DNA of 14,942 nucleotides from Burkholderiales bacterium. GTDB lineage: Bacteria; Pseudomonadota; Gammaproteobacteria; Burkholderiales; Burkholderiaceae_E. Each line of letters starts with the position of its first letter. Within the stretch, counting starts at the first letter, position 1. The notes beneath the pieces were generated by a model. It was not told the DNA's origin and did not search any database. It saw only the letters and a program-made list of their open reading frames with translations. The stretch spans positions 1-14,942 of the forward strand of contig JAIYAG010000399.1 in NCBI GenBank assembly GCA_027489195.1, written 5' to 3'. Positions 7,031 to 14,942 of this stretch are shown piece by piece. The position numbers were made by a program, and so were the translations under genes.

Positions 7031-8020
7031 ATGTCCAAGGCGTCTCGCCACCTTCCTCGTCGAGAGGCGATGCTCGGCCTGGCCGCAGCCGCCGCGCTGC
7101 CGCACGCGGCCTGGGGCCAGACACCGTATCCCAGCCGACCGATCCGATTCGTCGTGCCGTTCGCCGCGGCCAGCGGCGCCGACATCGTGTGCCGCGCCCT
7201 GACGCAGGCCTTGCCGGGCGTGCTGGGGCAGCCGGTCATCGTCGAGAACCGCGGCGGCGGGGCCGGGTCCATCGGCTCGGTCGAGATCGCGAAGGCCGCG
7301 CCCGATGGCTACACCATCGGCTACGGCAACGTGGGCACCTTGTCGATCAACCGCTCGCTGCTGTCCTCGCTGCCGTACAACCCCGACGGGTTCACGCCGA
7401 TCGCGACCATGGGCCGGGTGCAGAACGTGCTGGTGGTGCGCAACGACCTGCCGGTGAAGACCGTGCAGGAGCTGATCGCCTACGCGCGCAGGAACCCGGG
7501 CAAGCTGAACATGGCCTCGGGGGGCAACGGCACCACGGGGCACTTGGGAGGCGAGCTCTTCAAGGCGATGGCCGGGGTCTTCATGGTCCATGTGCCGTAT
7601 CGCGGCGCGTCGCAGGGCCTGGCGGACCTGATGGGCGGCTCGGCGGACCTGATGTTCGACAACATCTCGTCCGCGGTGCCGCATGTCCGGAACGGACGCG
7701 TGCGTGCGCTGGGCGTCACCGGCGCGCAGCGGTCACCGGTGATGCCCGAAGTGCCGACGATCCAGGAGGCGGGCCTGAAGGACTACGAGACCACCGCCTG
7801 GGGCGGCGTGGTCGGCCCGCCGGGCATGCCCGCCGAGCTGGTGCAGCGCCTGAACCGCGACATCAACCGCACGCTGGAGCTGCCAGCCGTCAAGGAGCGC
7901 TACGCCGCCATGGCCTTCGAGATCCAGGTCGGCGCGCCCGAGGCCCTGATGGTGCTGGCGCGTGCGGAAGCGCCGCGCTGGGCCGACGTGGTGCGCCGAT
8001 CGGGCGCGAAGATGGAGTGA
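7031..8020 (+). CDS. Bug/TctC-family periplasmic substrate-binding receptor, downstream of deacylase
   Basis: This 329-residue receptor belongs to the tripartite tricarboxylate transporter family. The leader has PRREAMLGLAAAAALPHAAWG, a twin-arginine-bearing export signal ending near residue 29. The family segments are PIRFVVPFAAASGADIVCRAL, ENRGGGAGSIGS, HVPYRGASQGLADLMGG and MPEVPTIQEAGL. The usual Gly-Gly near residue 48 is replaced by Ala-Ser here, which could alter ligand contacts. The start is fixed by AAGGAG six nt before the ATG at 7031; a longer frame upstream runs into the deacylase gene and is not used. Given its place behind the deacylase, its ligand may be an N-acyl amino acid or related carboxylate (inference). 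No TctA/TctB genes are present. Confidence 0.95.
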   Translation: MSKASRHLPRREAMLGLAAAAALPHAAWGQTPYPSRPIRFVVPFAAASGADIVCRALTQALPGVLGQPVIVENRGGGAGSIGSVEIAKAAPDGYTIGYGNVGTLSINRSLLSSLPYNPDGFTPIATMGRVQNVLVVRNDLPVKTVQELIAYARRNPGKLNMASGGNGTTGHLGGELFKAMAGVFMVHVPYRGASQGLADLMGGSADLMFDNISSAVPHVRNGRVRALGVTGAQRSPVMPEVPTIQEAGLKDYETTAWGGVVGPPGMPAELVQRLNRDINRTLELPAVKERYAAMAFEIQVGAPEALMVLARAEAPRWADVVRRSGAKME

Positions 8021-8063
8021 GTCGCTCGCCGGCGTGGCGCCCGGTCCGGTCGCCGCGCCGCGC

Positions 8064-9725
<1,662 letters not shown>

Positions 9726-9732
9726 CGCGCGC

Positions 9733-10560
9733 TCACAGGTCCGCCAGCCGCGGGTTCAGGGCGTCGTTGAGCCCCTCGCCCACCAGGTTGATCGACAGCA
9801 CGGTGACGAGGATCACCACGCCCGGCACGGTGACCAGCCACCAGGCGTCGCGCAGGAACGAGCGACCCGCCCCGACCATGAAGCCCCAGCTCATCTGGTT
9901 CGGTGCGCCCAGGCCCAGGAACGACAGCGCGCTCTCCACCAGGATGGCGGTCGCCACCAGCAGCGAGCCGGTGACGATCAGCGGGCTCAGCGTGTTGGGC
10001 AGCACCTGGGTGACCAGGATGGCCAGGTCGCGCTGGCCGGCCACCACCGCGGCCTGCACGAACTCGCGCGACTTGACCGACAGCACCTCGCCCCGCACCA
10101 CGCGGGCGATCGGCGGCCAGCTCACCACCGCGATGGCGATGACGAGGTTGGTGGCCGAGGGCGACAGCACCGCGATCAGCACGATGGCGAACAGGAACGA
10201 CGGGATGGTCTGGAAGAACTCGGTCAGGCGCATCAGCAGGTCGTCCACCCAGCCGCCGAAGTAGCCCGCCAGCGCGCCCACCGCGGTGCCGAACGCGACG
10301 GCGGCCAGCGTGGCCAGCACCGCGATGAGCAGGGTGGTGCGCGAGCCGTGGATCAGGCCGGCCAGCACGTCGCGCCCCAGGCTGTCGGTGCCGAGCAGGA
10401 ACTGCCCGGCCGGATGGCCGAAGGGCGCGCCCACGATGGCGAACGGATCGCGCGGGGCCAGCAGGTCGGCGAAGACCGCCATCAGCAGCACCAGGGACAG
10501 CCAGGCCAGGCCGATGACGACCCGGGGGTTGGTGAGGAAGCGACTCCGGAAGCTCTTCAT
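9733..10560 (-). CDS. Peptide-type ABC importer permease, DppC/OppC-like
   Basis: This 275-residue inner-membrane protein starts with a short cytoplasmic tail and a transmembrane helix (about 13-35). The family segment QFLLGTDSLGRDVLAGLIHGSR (53-74) precedes five further hydrophobic segments. The ATPase-contact (EAA) loop is EFVQAAVVAGQRDLAILVTQVLPN (166-189), and the protein ends with the typical GEGLNDALNPRL. It is somewhat shorter than many DppC proteins, which have a longer N-terminus. It pairs with the DppB-like permease whose gene ends 10 bp upstream, and is followed by the fused ATPase. Confidence 0.96.
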   Translation of the reverse strand: MKSFRSRFLTNPRVVIGLAWLSLVLLMAVFADLLAPRDPFAIVGAPFGHPAGQFLLGTDSLGRDVLAGLIHGSRTTLLIAVLATLAAVAFGTAVGALAGYFGGWVDDLLMRLTEFFQTIPSFLFAIVLIAVLSPSATNLVIAIAVVSWPPIARVVRGEVLSVKSREFVQAAVVAGQRDLAILVTQVLPNTLSPLIVTGSLLVATAILVESALSFLGLGAPNQMSWGFMVGAGRSFLRDAWWLVTVPGVVILVTVLSINLVGEGLNDALNPRLADL

Positions 10561-10570
10561 CGCGTGCGCC

Positions 10571-11539
10571 TCAGCCCATCCGGATGCGCGGGTCGAGCGC
10601 CACGTACACCACGTCGACCAGCAGGTTGATCAGCACCACCAGCACCGCCGACATGAAGAAGATGCCCAGCAGCAGGTTGTAGTCGCGTGCGAACAGCGAC
10701 TGGTAGGCGAGCTGCCCGAGACCCGGCCACGCGAAGACCGCCTCCACCACCACCGAGCCGCCGAGCAGTGCGCCGAACTGCACGCCGGCCATCGTCACCA
10801 CCGGCAGCAGCGCATTGCGGAACACGTGGCGGGTGGTGATCTGCGCGTGCGTCAGGCCCTTGGCGCGCGCCGTGGTCACGTAGTCCAGGCCGCGCTGCTC
10901 CAGCATCGAGGCGCGCATCAGCCGCGCGTACAGCGCCACGTAGAACAGCGACAGCGTCACCGTGGGCAGCACCAGGTGGTGGGCGATGTCCTTGACCCGG
11001 GCCCAGCCCTCGTTGAAGGCGACCACGTCCTCCATCCCCGAGGTGGGGAACCACGCGAGCTTGATGCTGAAGAACAGCACCAGCATCAGCCCGACCCAGA
11101 ACAGCGGCATCGCGTAGAACACCACCGCGGCCACCGAGATGACATGGTCCTTCCAGGTCCGCACCCACAGCGCCGCGAGCACGCCCATGCCCACGCCCAC
11201 GCCGAGCGAAACCACCAGCGTGGCGCCCATCAGCAGCAGCGTCGGGCCCATGCGGGCGAGGATCAGGTCGAGCACCGGCGCGCTCTGGCGGAACGAGTAG
11301 CCCAGGTCCAGGGTCAGCAGGTTGCCCAGGTAGGCCAGCAGCTGCACGTACACCGGCTTGTCCTGCCCGAAGCGCGCGCGCAGCGCGTCGATGTATTCCT
11401 TGGGTGCGCCGCCCGCCTCGCCGGCCAGCACCGTGGCGAGGTCGCCCGGCGCGAGCTGCAGCAGCAGGAAGTTGACGATCACCACCAGCAGCACGACCGG
11501 CAGGGTCTGCAGCAGGCGGCGCAGGATGTAGGCACCCAT
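10571..11539 (-). CDS. Peptide-type ABC importer permease, DppB/OppB-like
   Basis: This 322-residue inner-membrane permease begins with the family-typical MGAYILRRLLQTLPVVLLVV (first helix, about 9-29) and the LAPGD segment. The periplasmic part contains ARFGQDKPVYVQ and LDLGYSF, followed by five more helices. The EAA loop is DYVTTARAKGLTHAQITTRH (219-238), and the C-terminus LDPRIRMG is characteristic. The ATG at 11539 has GGAG about 8 nt upstream on the minus strand. Upstream codons stay open in this frame into the binding-protein gene, but they are out-of-frame shadow there and not a real fusion. The ribosome site lies within one arm of a large predicted stem-loop (11541-11613), which may lower permease expression relative to the binding protein. 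Confidence 0.96.
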   Translation of the reverse strand: MGAYILRRLLQTLPVVLLVVIVNFLLLQLAPGDLATVLAGEAGGAPKEYIDALRARFGQDKPVYVQLLAYLGNLLTLDLGYSFRQSAPVLDLILARMGPTLLLMGATLVVSLGVGVGMGVLAALWVRTWKDHVISVAAVVFYAMPLFWVGLMLVLFFSIKLAWFPTSGMEDVVAFNEGWARVKDIAHHLVLPTVTLSLFYVALYARLMRASMLEQRGLDYVTTARAKGLTHAQITTRHVFRNALLPVVTMAGVQFGALLGGSVVVEAVFAWPGLGQLAYQSLFARDYNLLLGIFFMSAVLVVLINLLVDVVYVALDPRIRMG

Positions 11540-11540
11540 G

Positions 11541-11613
11541 GGCAGCGCTCCGTCCGCTCGCGCCGGCGGGGTGGCCGGCGTGGCGGGTGTGGGTGGGGGC
11601 GGACGGCGCTGCC
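11541..11613 (-). promoter_or_regulatory. Nested intercistronic stem-loop between binding-protein and permease genes
   Basis: The outer arms GGCAGCGC(TC)CGTCCGC (11541-11557) and GCGGACGGCGCTGCC (11599-11613) pair over 15 bp with one 2-nt bulge. Inside the loop, CGCCGGC (11561-11567) pairs perfectly with GCCGGCG (11574-11580). A further small hairpin, CCGGCC-GCGA-GGCCGG (11612-11627), lies nearer the binding-protein stop. Structures in this position are known to stabilise the upstream binding-protein mRNA and reduce permease output. The permease ribosome site falls in the first arm. Confidence 0.5.
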
Positions 11614-11643
11614 GGCCGCGAGGCCGGGCGGGCCCCGTCGGAC

Positions 11644-13227
11644 TTACTGACGGTTCGCGGTGGCGAAGTTGCCGTAGATGCCCAGCGGCGTCTCGATCAC
11701 GTTCTTGAACTGCTTGTTGATCACGGTCGGGTAGCGCAGCTCGAGCACGTACACCACCGGGCTCGCGTCGGACACGCGCTTGACGAGCTCGGCGTAGAGC
11801 TTGCCCCGTTCGGCGTCGTTGGTCTCGACCGTGGCCTTGTCCATCAGTGCGTCGGTCTCCGGGCTGCTCCAGCGCGAGCCGTTCACGAACACGGTGCCCG
11901 GCCGGATGCGATCGGAGTGGAAGCCGCGGTGCACGCCGATCACCGGGTCGGCGAGGTTGAACAGGAAGTTGGAGGTGATGGCGAAGTCGTAGTCGGTGTA
12001 GGTGCGCTTGAGCCACTTGGGCAGGTCTTCGTAGCGCAGCGTGACCTTGATGCCGACCTGCTGCAGCTGCTGCTGCACGGCTTCGCCGAAGCGCTGCCAC
12101 TCCTCGCCGTACGGCGTGATGTCGTGCGTGATCTCGAAGCGCACGCCGCCGTCCTTGCGCGGCAGGCCGGCTTCGTCCAGCAGCCTGTTGGCCCGCGCCA
12201 CCCGGTCGGCCACCGTGTAGTCGGTGCCCGCCGCGAACAGGCCCGCCGGCTCGAAGTTGCTGCTGATCGGGCCCACGGCCGGCTTGCCGAGGCCGAACCA
12301 CACGTTGTCGATCGCGAACTTGCGGTCGACGGCGTAGCTGATGGCCTGGCGCACCTTCGGGTTGTCGAACGGCGGCTGCTTGGTGTTGATGATCATCTCG
12401 ACCATCGGCGAGACCATCTCGGTGCCCGCCGACGTGATCTCCAGGCTGGGCAGCGCACCCAGGCGCTTGACGTCGTTGTAGGGCACGGCGCCCAGGCCGG
12501 CGACGTGCGCCTCGCCCTTCTCGAGCGCGGCCGTGCGGGTGGACGCATCGGCGATGAAGCGCACCACGACGCGATCGAGGTAAGGCAGGCCCTTGCGCCA
12601 GTAGTTCGGGTTCTTGTCGAGCCGGACCAGCTCGCCCCGACGCCACTCGACGAACTTGAACGGGCCCGAGCCGATCGGCTGATTGGCGTTCGGATGGGCC
12701 TTGATGTCGCCCTGACCGTAGATGTGCTTGGGCAGCATCGGGCTTTCGTAGCCGGACAGCGCCTTCATCAGGTAAGGCGCCGGCTTGGCCAGCCGGAAGA
12801 TGACCGTCGTGGCGTCGGGCGTGTCGACCGCCGTGACCTCGCGGAACGTCGAGATGCCGCGCGGGTGGTTCTTCTTCAGCACCTCCATCACGGTGAACTG
12901 GACGTCGGCCGAGGTCAGCGGCTTGCCGTCGTGGAACACCACGTCGCTGCGCAGCTTGAAGGTGATCGTCTTGCCGTCGGGCGCGACCGTCCAGCTCTCG
13001 GCGAGGCTCGCCTTGGGCTTGAGGTCGAAGCCGTACTCGAGCAGGCCGTCGAACACCTTCGCGGTCACCTGACCGATCGGGCCCGCGGTGCTGATGTAGG
13101 GCGCGAGGTTCGGCGGCTCGGGCTGGGTGATCTGCACCAGCGTGCCACCGGGCTTCTGGGCCCAGGCCGGGGCACTCAGGGCCAGCGCGAACGCGGCACA
13201 TGCCGCGACGATCAGGGAACGGGACAT
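11644..13227 (-). CDS. Periplasmic peptide/solute-binding protein of the ABC importer (SBP family 5)
   Basis: This 527-residue extracytoplasmic binding protein is of the DppA/OppA type. Residues 1-23 (MSRSLIVAACAAFALALSAPAWA) are a Sec signal peptide with an A-W-A cleavage site and no lipobox cysteine, so the protein should be soluble in the periplasm. The mature part shows GTLVQITQPEPPNLAPYIST, the family-5 signature region KVFDGLLEYGFDLKPKASLAESW with its tryptophan, FHDGKPLTSADVQFT, and PIGSGPFKFVEW. The ATG at 13227 is chosen over the long open upstream frame because the signal peptide begins there and AAGGA lies about 9 nt before it. It is the first gene of the importer operon, behind a good promoter. 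Family members bind peptides, but also glutathione, nickel complexes or opines, so the ligand is open. Confidence 0.96.
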   Translation of the reverse strand: MSRSLIVAACAAFALALSAPAWAQKPGGTLVQITQPEPPNLAPYISTAGPIGQVTAKVFDGLLEYGFDLKPKASLAESWTVAPDGKTITFKLRSDVVFHDGKPLTSADVQFTVMEVLKKNHPRGISTFREVTAVDTPDATTVIFRLAKPAPYLMKALSGYESPMLPKHIYGQGDIKAHPNANQPIGSGPFKFVEWRRGELVRLDKNPNYWRKGLPYLDRVVVRFIADASTRTAALEKGEAHVAGLGAVPYNDVKRLGALPSLEITSAGTEMVSPMVEMIINTKQPPFDNPKVRQAISYAVDRKFAIDNVWFGLGKPAVGPISSNFEPAGLFAAGTDYTVADRVARANRLLDEAGLPRKDGGVRFEITHDITPYGEEWQRFGEAVQQQLQQVGIKVTLRYEDLPKWLKRTYTDYDFAITSNFLFNLADPVIGVHRGFHSDRIRPGTVFVNGSRWSSPETDALMDKATVETNDAERGKLYAELVKRVSDASPVVYVLELRYPTVINKQFKNVIETPLGIYGNFATANRQ

Positions 13228-13279
13228 GGCTGGGAATCCTTCGAGGAGGAATGGTGCCGCGAGGGGAAGGCGCCGAAGC

Positions 13280-13309
13280 ACTATAGATAAGCCCTCGTTT
13301 AGGCGGCAA
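13280..13309 (-). promoter_or_regulatory. Sigma-70-like promoter of the ABC importer operon
   Basis: On the minus strand, -35 TTGCCG (13309-13304) and -10 TATAGT (13285-13280) are separated by 18 bp in a locally AT-richer stretch. The transcript would start near 13273, giving a leader of about 46 nt before the binding-protein ATG. Confidence 0.6.
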
Positions 13310-13312
13310 GTG

Positions 13313-13357
13313 GCCCCACCCGCGCACGGCGCGGTGCGTGCGGCCCCAAGGTGGGGC
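13313..13357. repeat. Long dyad upstream of the importer promoter
   Basis: GCCCCACC (13313-13320) and GGTGGGGC (13350-13357) are perfect inverted repeats. Between them GCAC and GTGC also pair, so the whole can form an extended hairpin. It ends 4 bp upstream of the importer -35, suiting a regulator site. Confidence 0.4.
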
Positions 13358-13579
13358 GGCCGATCACATCGGACACGACGCGATGCGTGAAGGGTCCGGG
13401 TGCCGTGGCACGGCTGCGAGCACCCGCGCGGACGGTGTGCCGGCCTCGGCGATTCGGCCCGATTCATGCAGGAATCAAGGGGAAAACGCGACGTGCGAGG
13501 CAGCGGACATGTCGTCGACGGACTGCGTGTCGCGGCGCGGCGCGCCCGCTTCGAGCGGCGAGGCGCGTCATCGATTCCG

Positions 13580-13600
13580 CCCGTGCACTTCCCGTGCACT
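13580..13600 (+). repeat. Tandem 10-bp direct repeat, 11-bp period
   Basis: CCCGTGCACT occurs at 13580-13589 and 13591-13600 with one base between. Each copy contains the palindrome GTGCAC, and the period is about one DNA turn, so two proteins could bind side by side on the same face. It lies about 95 bp before the lyase start codon and is a candidate regulator site. Confidence 0.5.
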
Positions 13601-13623
13601 ATCCACCAAACGAAAAATACACT

Positions 13624-13635
13624 TCGAAAATTCGA
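13624..13635. repeat. TCGAA-AA-TTCGA dyad upstream of the lyase gene
   Basis: This is a perfect 5-bp inverted repeat with a 2-bp spacer in the AT-rich stretch about 60 bp before the lyase start. It could be an operator for the LysR-type regulator encoded downstream. I cannot assign a convincing -10/-35 pair around it. Confidence 0.35.
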
Positions 13636-13648
13636 TTGGACGCAGTCG

Positions 13649-13663
13649 GCTGCGCTGCGCAGC
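13649..13663 (+). promoter_or_regulatory. Leader hairpin before the lyase gene
   Basis: GCTGCG-CTG-CGCAGC forms a perfect 6-bp stem with a 3-nt loop, 32 bp before the TTG start. No T-run follows, so a structural leader element is likelier than a terminator. Confidence 0.3.
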
Positions 13664-13695
13664 ATCCCTTCACTCACTCAGCCTGAAGATCGCCC

Positions 13696-14703
13696 TTGGA
13701 CATCGCTCGATTCCCTCGCGTTCGGCTCGGGCACTTCCCGACGCCGCTGGAGCCGCTGGAGAACCTGACCCGTGCGCTCGGCGGGCCGCGCCTCTGGATC
13801 AAGCGCGACGACTGCACCGGGCTGTCCACCGGCGGCAACAAGACGCGCAAGCTCGAGTTCCTGATGGCCGAGGCCCAGGCACTGAAGGCCGACGTGGTGA
13901 TCACCCAGGGCGCTACCCAGTCCAACCATGCGCGGCAGACGGTGGCCGCGGCGGCGCGCCTGGGCATGCACTGCCACATCCTGCTCGAGGATCGCACCGG
14001 CAGCACCGACCCGGACTACACCGACAACGGCAACGTGCTGCTCGATCGCCTGCACGGCGCCACCGTCGAGCGCCGCGCCGGCGGCAGCAACATGCAGGCC
14101 GAGATGGAGGCGGTGGCGGCCCGGCTGACCGATGCCGGTCGGCGCCCCTACGTGATTCCCGGAGGCGGCTCGAACCCGCTGGGCGCACTGGGCTACGCGA
14201 ACGCCGCGCTCGAACTCGTCAGCCAGGCCACCGATCGCGGCCTGCGCATCGATCACCTCGTGACCGCCACCGGCAGCGCCGGCACGCAGGCCGGCCTGGT
14301 GGTCGGGCTGCAGGCCCTGAACAGCCCGATCCGTCTGCTCGGCATCGGCGTGCGCGCCCCACGCGAGCGGCAGGAGGCCATGGTCCACGACCTGGGCTGC
14401 CGCACCTGGGACCTGCTGGGCCTGCGCGGCGAGCTGCCCCGCGAGGCGGTCGTCGCCAACTGCGACTACGTGGGCGGCGGCTACGGCGTGCCGACGCCGG
14501 GCATGGTGGAGGCGGTGACCCTGCTCGCGCGGACCGAAGGCCTGCTGCTCGACCCGGTGTATTCGGGCAAGGGCATGGCCGGCCTGATCGACCTGATCCG
14601 CAAGGGCGCGTTCAAGCAGGACGAGAACATCGTCTTCCTGCATACCGGCGGATCGGTGGCGCTGTTCGGCTATCCGTCGACCTTCGGGCCTGCACTACGC
14701 TGA
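13696..14703 (+). CDS. cuyA: PLP-dependent L-cysteate sulfo-lyase / D-cysteine desulfhydrase family enzyme
   Basis: This 335-residue fold-II PLP enzyme belongs to the ACC deaminase/D-cysteine desulfhydrase family. K49 in [12 protein letters not shown] is the cofactor lysine, [12 protein letters not shown] (71-82) surrounds the substrate, [10 protein letters not shown] (191-200) holds the cofactor phosphate, and [13 protein letters not shown] closes the site. Stretches such as [23 protein letters not shown] and the DPVYSGKG region resemble, from memory, the Ruegeria CuyA, which splits L-cysteate into pyruvate, ammonia and sulfite. D-cysteine desulfhydrase activity is the main alternative. The start is a TTG: an in-frame TGA lies 12 nt upstream and no ATG or GTG fits the conserved N-terminus [14 protein letters not shown]. 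The ribosome site is weak. A LysR-type gene follows after 26 bp. Confidence 0.85.
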   Translation: MDIARFPRVRLGHFPTPLEPLENLTRALGGPRLWIKRDDCTGLSTGGNKTRKLEFLMAEAQALKADVVITQGATQSNHARQTVAAAARLGMHCHILLEDRTGSTDPDYTDNGNVLLDRLHGATVERRAGGSNMQAEMEAVAARLTDAGRRPYVIPGGGSNPLGALGYANAALELVSQATDRGLRIDHLVTATGSAGTQAGLVVGLQALNSPIRLLGIGVRAPRERQEAMVHDLGCRTWDLLGLRGELPREAVVANCDYVGGGYGVPTPGMVEAVTLLARTEGLLLDPVYSGKGMAGLIDLIRKGAFKQDENIVFLHTGGSVALFGYPSTFGPALR

Positions 14704-14729
14704 CGCGAGCATCGGTATGATCGGCGGCG

Positions 14730-14942
14730 ATGGAACTCAAGTGGCTCGACGACTACATCGCGCTCATCGAGACCGGCAGCTTCTCGGCCGCGGCCAAGCG
14801 CCGGCATGTGTCGCAGCCCGCCTTCTCGCGTCGCATCCAGATGCTCGAGGAGTGGCTGGGCGTCACGCTGATCGATCGTGCACGCAAGCCGCTCCGGTTC
14901 ACCCCGGTCGCGAGCGAGAACCATGCGGCGTTCCGCGGCCTC
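14730..14942 (+). CDS. LysR-type transcriptional regulator, N-terminal part (cut by window edge)
   Basis: Seventy-one codons from the ATG at 14730 run off the right edge. They encode the winged helix-turn-helix of a LysR-type regulator: WLDDYIALIETGSFSAAAKR, VSQPAFSRRIQMLEEWLG and the TLIDRARKPLRFTP wing are all canonical. The effector-binding domain lies outside the window. The gene follows the lyase gene in the same direction after 26 bp and is probably co-transcribed. It may regulate the lyase gene through the repeats upstream (inference). Confidence 0.93.
   Translation, partial: MELKWLDDYIALIETGSFSAAAKRRHVSQPAFSRRIQMLEEWLGVTLIDRARKPLRFTPVASENHAAFRGL

Larger units (their letters stand above)
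13228..13695. other. 468-bp divergent intergenic region
   Basis: No convincing gene is seen here; the open frames that cross it are arginine-rich and family-less. On the left it holds the importer promoter and, just upstream of that, an 8-bp dyad (13313-13320 with 13350-13357). Near 13461-13476 is a small dyad GATTC-ATGCAG-GAATC. The right-hand 120 bp are much more AT-rich and contain the tandem repeats, the TCGAA dyad and a leader hairpin before the lyase gene. The length and composition suggest control by regulators on both sides. Confidence 0.6.

Noticed and set aside
7003..7153. 14-bp direct repeat CGATCCGATTCGTC at 7003-7016 and 7140-7153
   Set aside because: One copy is in the leader and one inside the Bug gene. 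A single 14-bp repeat in 15 kb is near chance expectation, and no mobile-element feature accompanies it.
8021..8063. Bidirectional terminator between the convergent Bug and ATPase genes
   Set aside because: The 43-bp gap is very G+C-rich, but I find no clean stem with a T-run in either direction.
11587..13290. A 567-codon plus-strand open frame opposite the binding-protein gene
   Set aside because: It has antisense composition with no recognisable motif and no ribosome site, while the minus strand carries a complete, signal-peptide-bearing gene.
10571..13327. A 918-codon minus-strand open frame that seems to fuse binding protein and permease
   Set aside because: Only the last 322 codons match a family. 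The upstream part is the binding-protein gene read in the wrong frame, giving Arg/Ala/Gly-rich sequence; stops are rare in such G+C-rich DNA.
13351..13686. A 111-codon plus-strand open frame in the 468-bp intergenic region
   Set aside because: It is Arg/Ala-rich with no family resemblance or ribosome site, and it spans the candidate regulatory elements.

Overview
The window is G+C-rich, densely coding DNA with three Bug/TctC-type periplasmic receptors. Expansion of that receptor family is a hallmark of Burkholderiales (Bordetella/Comamonas/Cupriavidus-like betaproteobacteria), so I infer such an organism. I see no rRNA, tRNA, insertion sequence, CRISPR array or phage gene.

Layout. (1) Positions 1-4628, minus strand: a probable five-gene operon, in transcription order Bug receptor, sulfatase, Bug receptor, alpha/beta hydrolase, and a second sulfatase cut by the window edge. 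The first sulfatase carries an in-frame amber codon in mid-gene. (2) Position 4715 onward, plus strand: a divergent Crp/Fnr-type regulator. The 86-bp gap before it holds a 5-4-5 dyad, placed where a class II activator of the minus-strand operon would bind. (3) 5479-8020, plus strand: an N-acyl-D-amino-acid deacylase followed by a third Bug receptor, with a perfect hairpin between them. (4) 8064-13227, minus strand: a complete dipeptide/oligopeptide-type ABC importer (binding protein, two permeases, and one protein with two fused ATPase domains) behind a recognisable promoter. A nested stem-loop lies between the binding-protein and first permease genes. (5) 13696-14942, plus strand: a PLP-dependent enzyme closely resembling L-cysteate sulfo-lyase/D-cysteine desulfhydrase, then the start of a LysR-type regulator. 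A 468-bp gene-free region with tandem repeats and dyads precedes the enzyme.

How the parts fit (inference). This looks like an accessory catabolic region for scavenging organic compounds. Sulfatases would release sulfate from sulfate esters, the cysteate lyase would release sulfite (or sulfide from D-cysteine), the deacylase would free D-amino acids, and the ABC system would import peptides or related solutes. The Bug receptors lack membrane partners (TctA/TctB) here, so they may depend on permeases elsewhere or act in sensing. No wholly new system is evident. The most useful leads are the amber-interrupted sulfatase, the activator-like dyad, the nested mRNA structure in the ABC operon and the tandem elements before the lyase gene.
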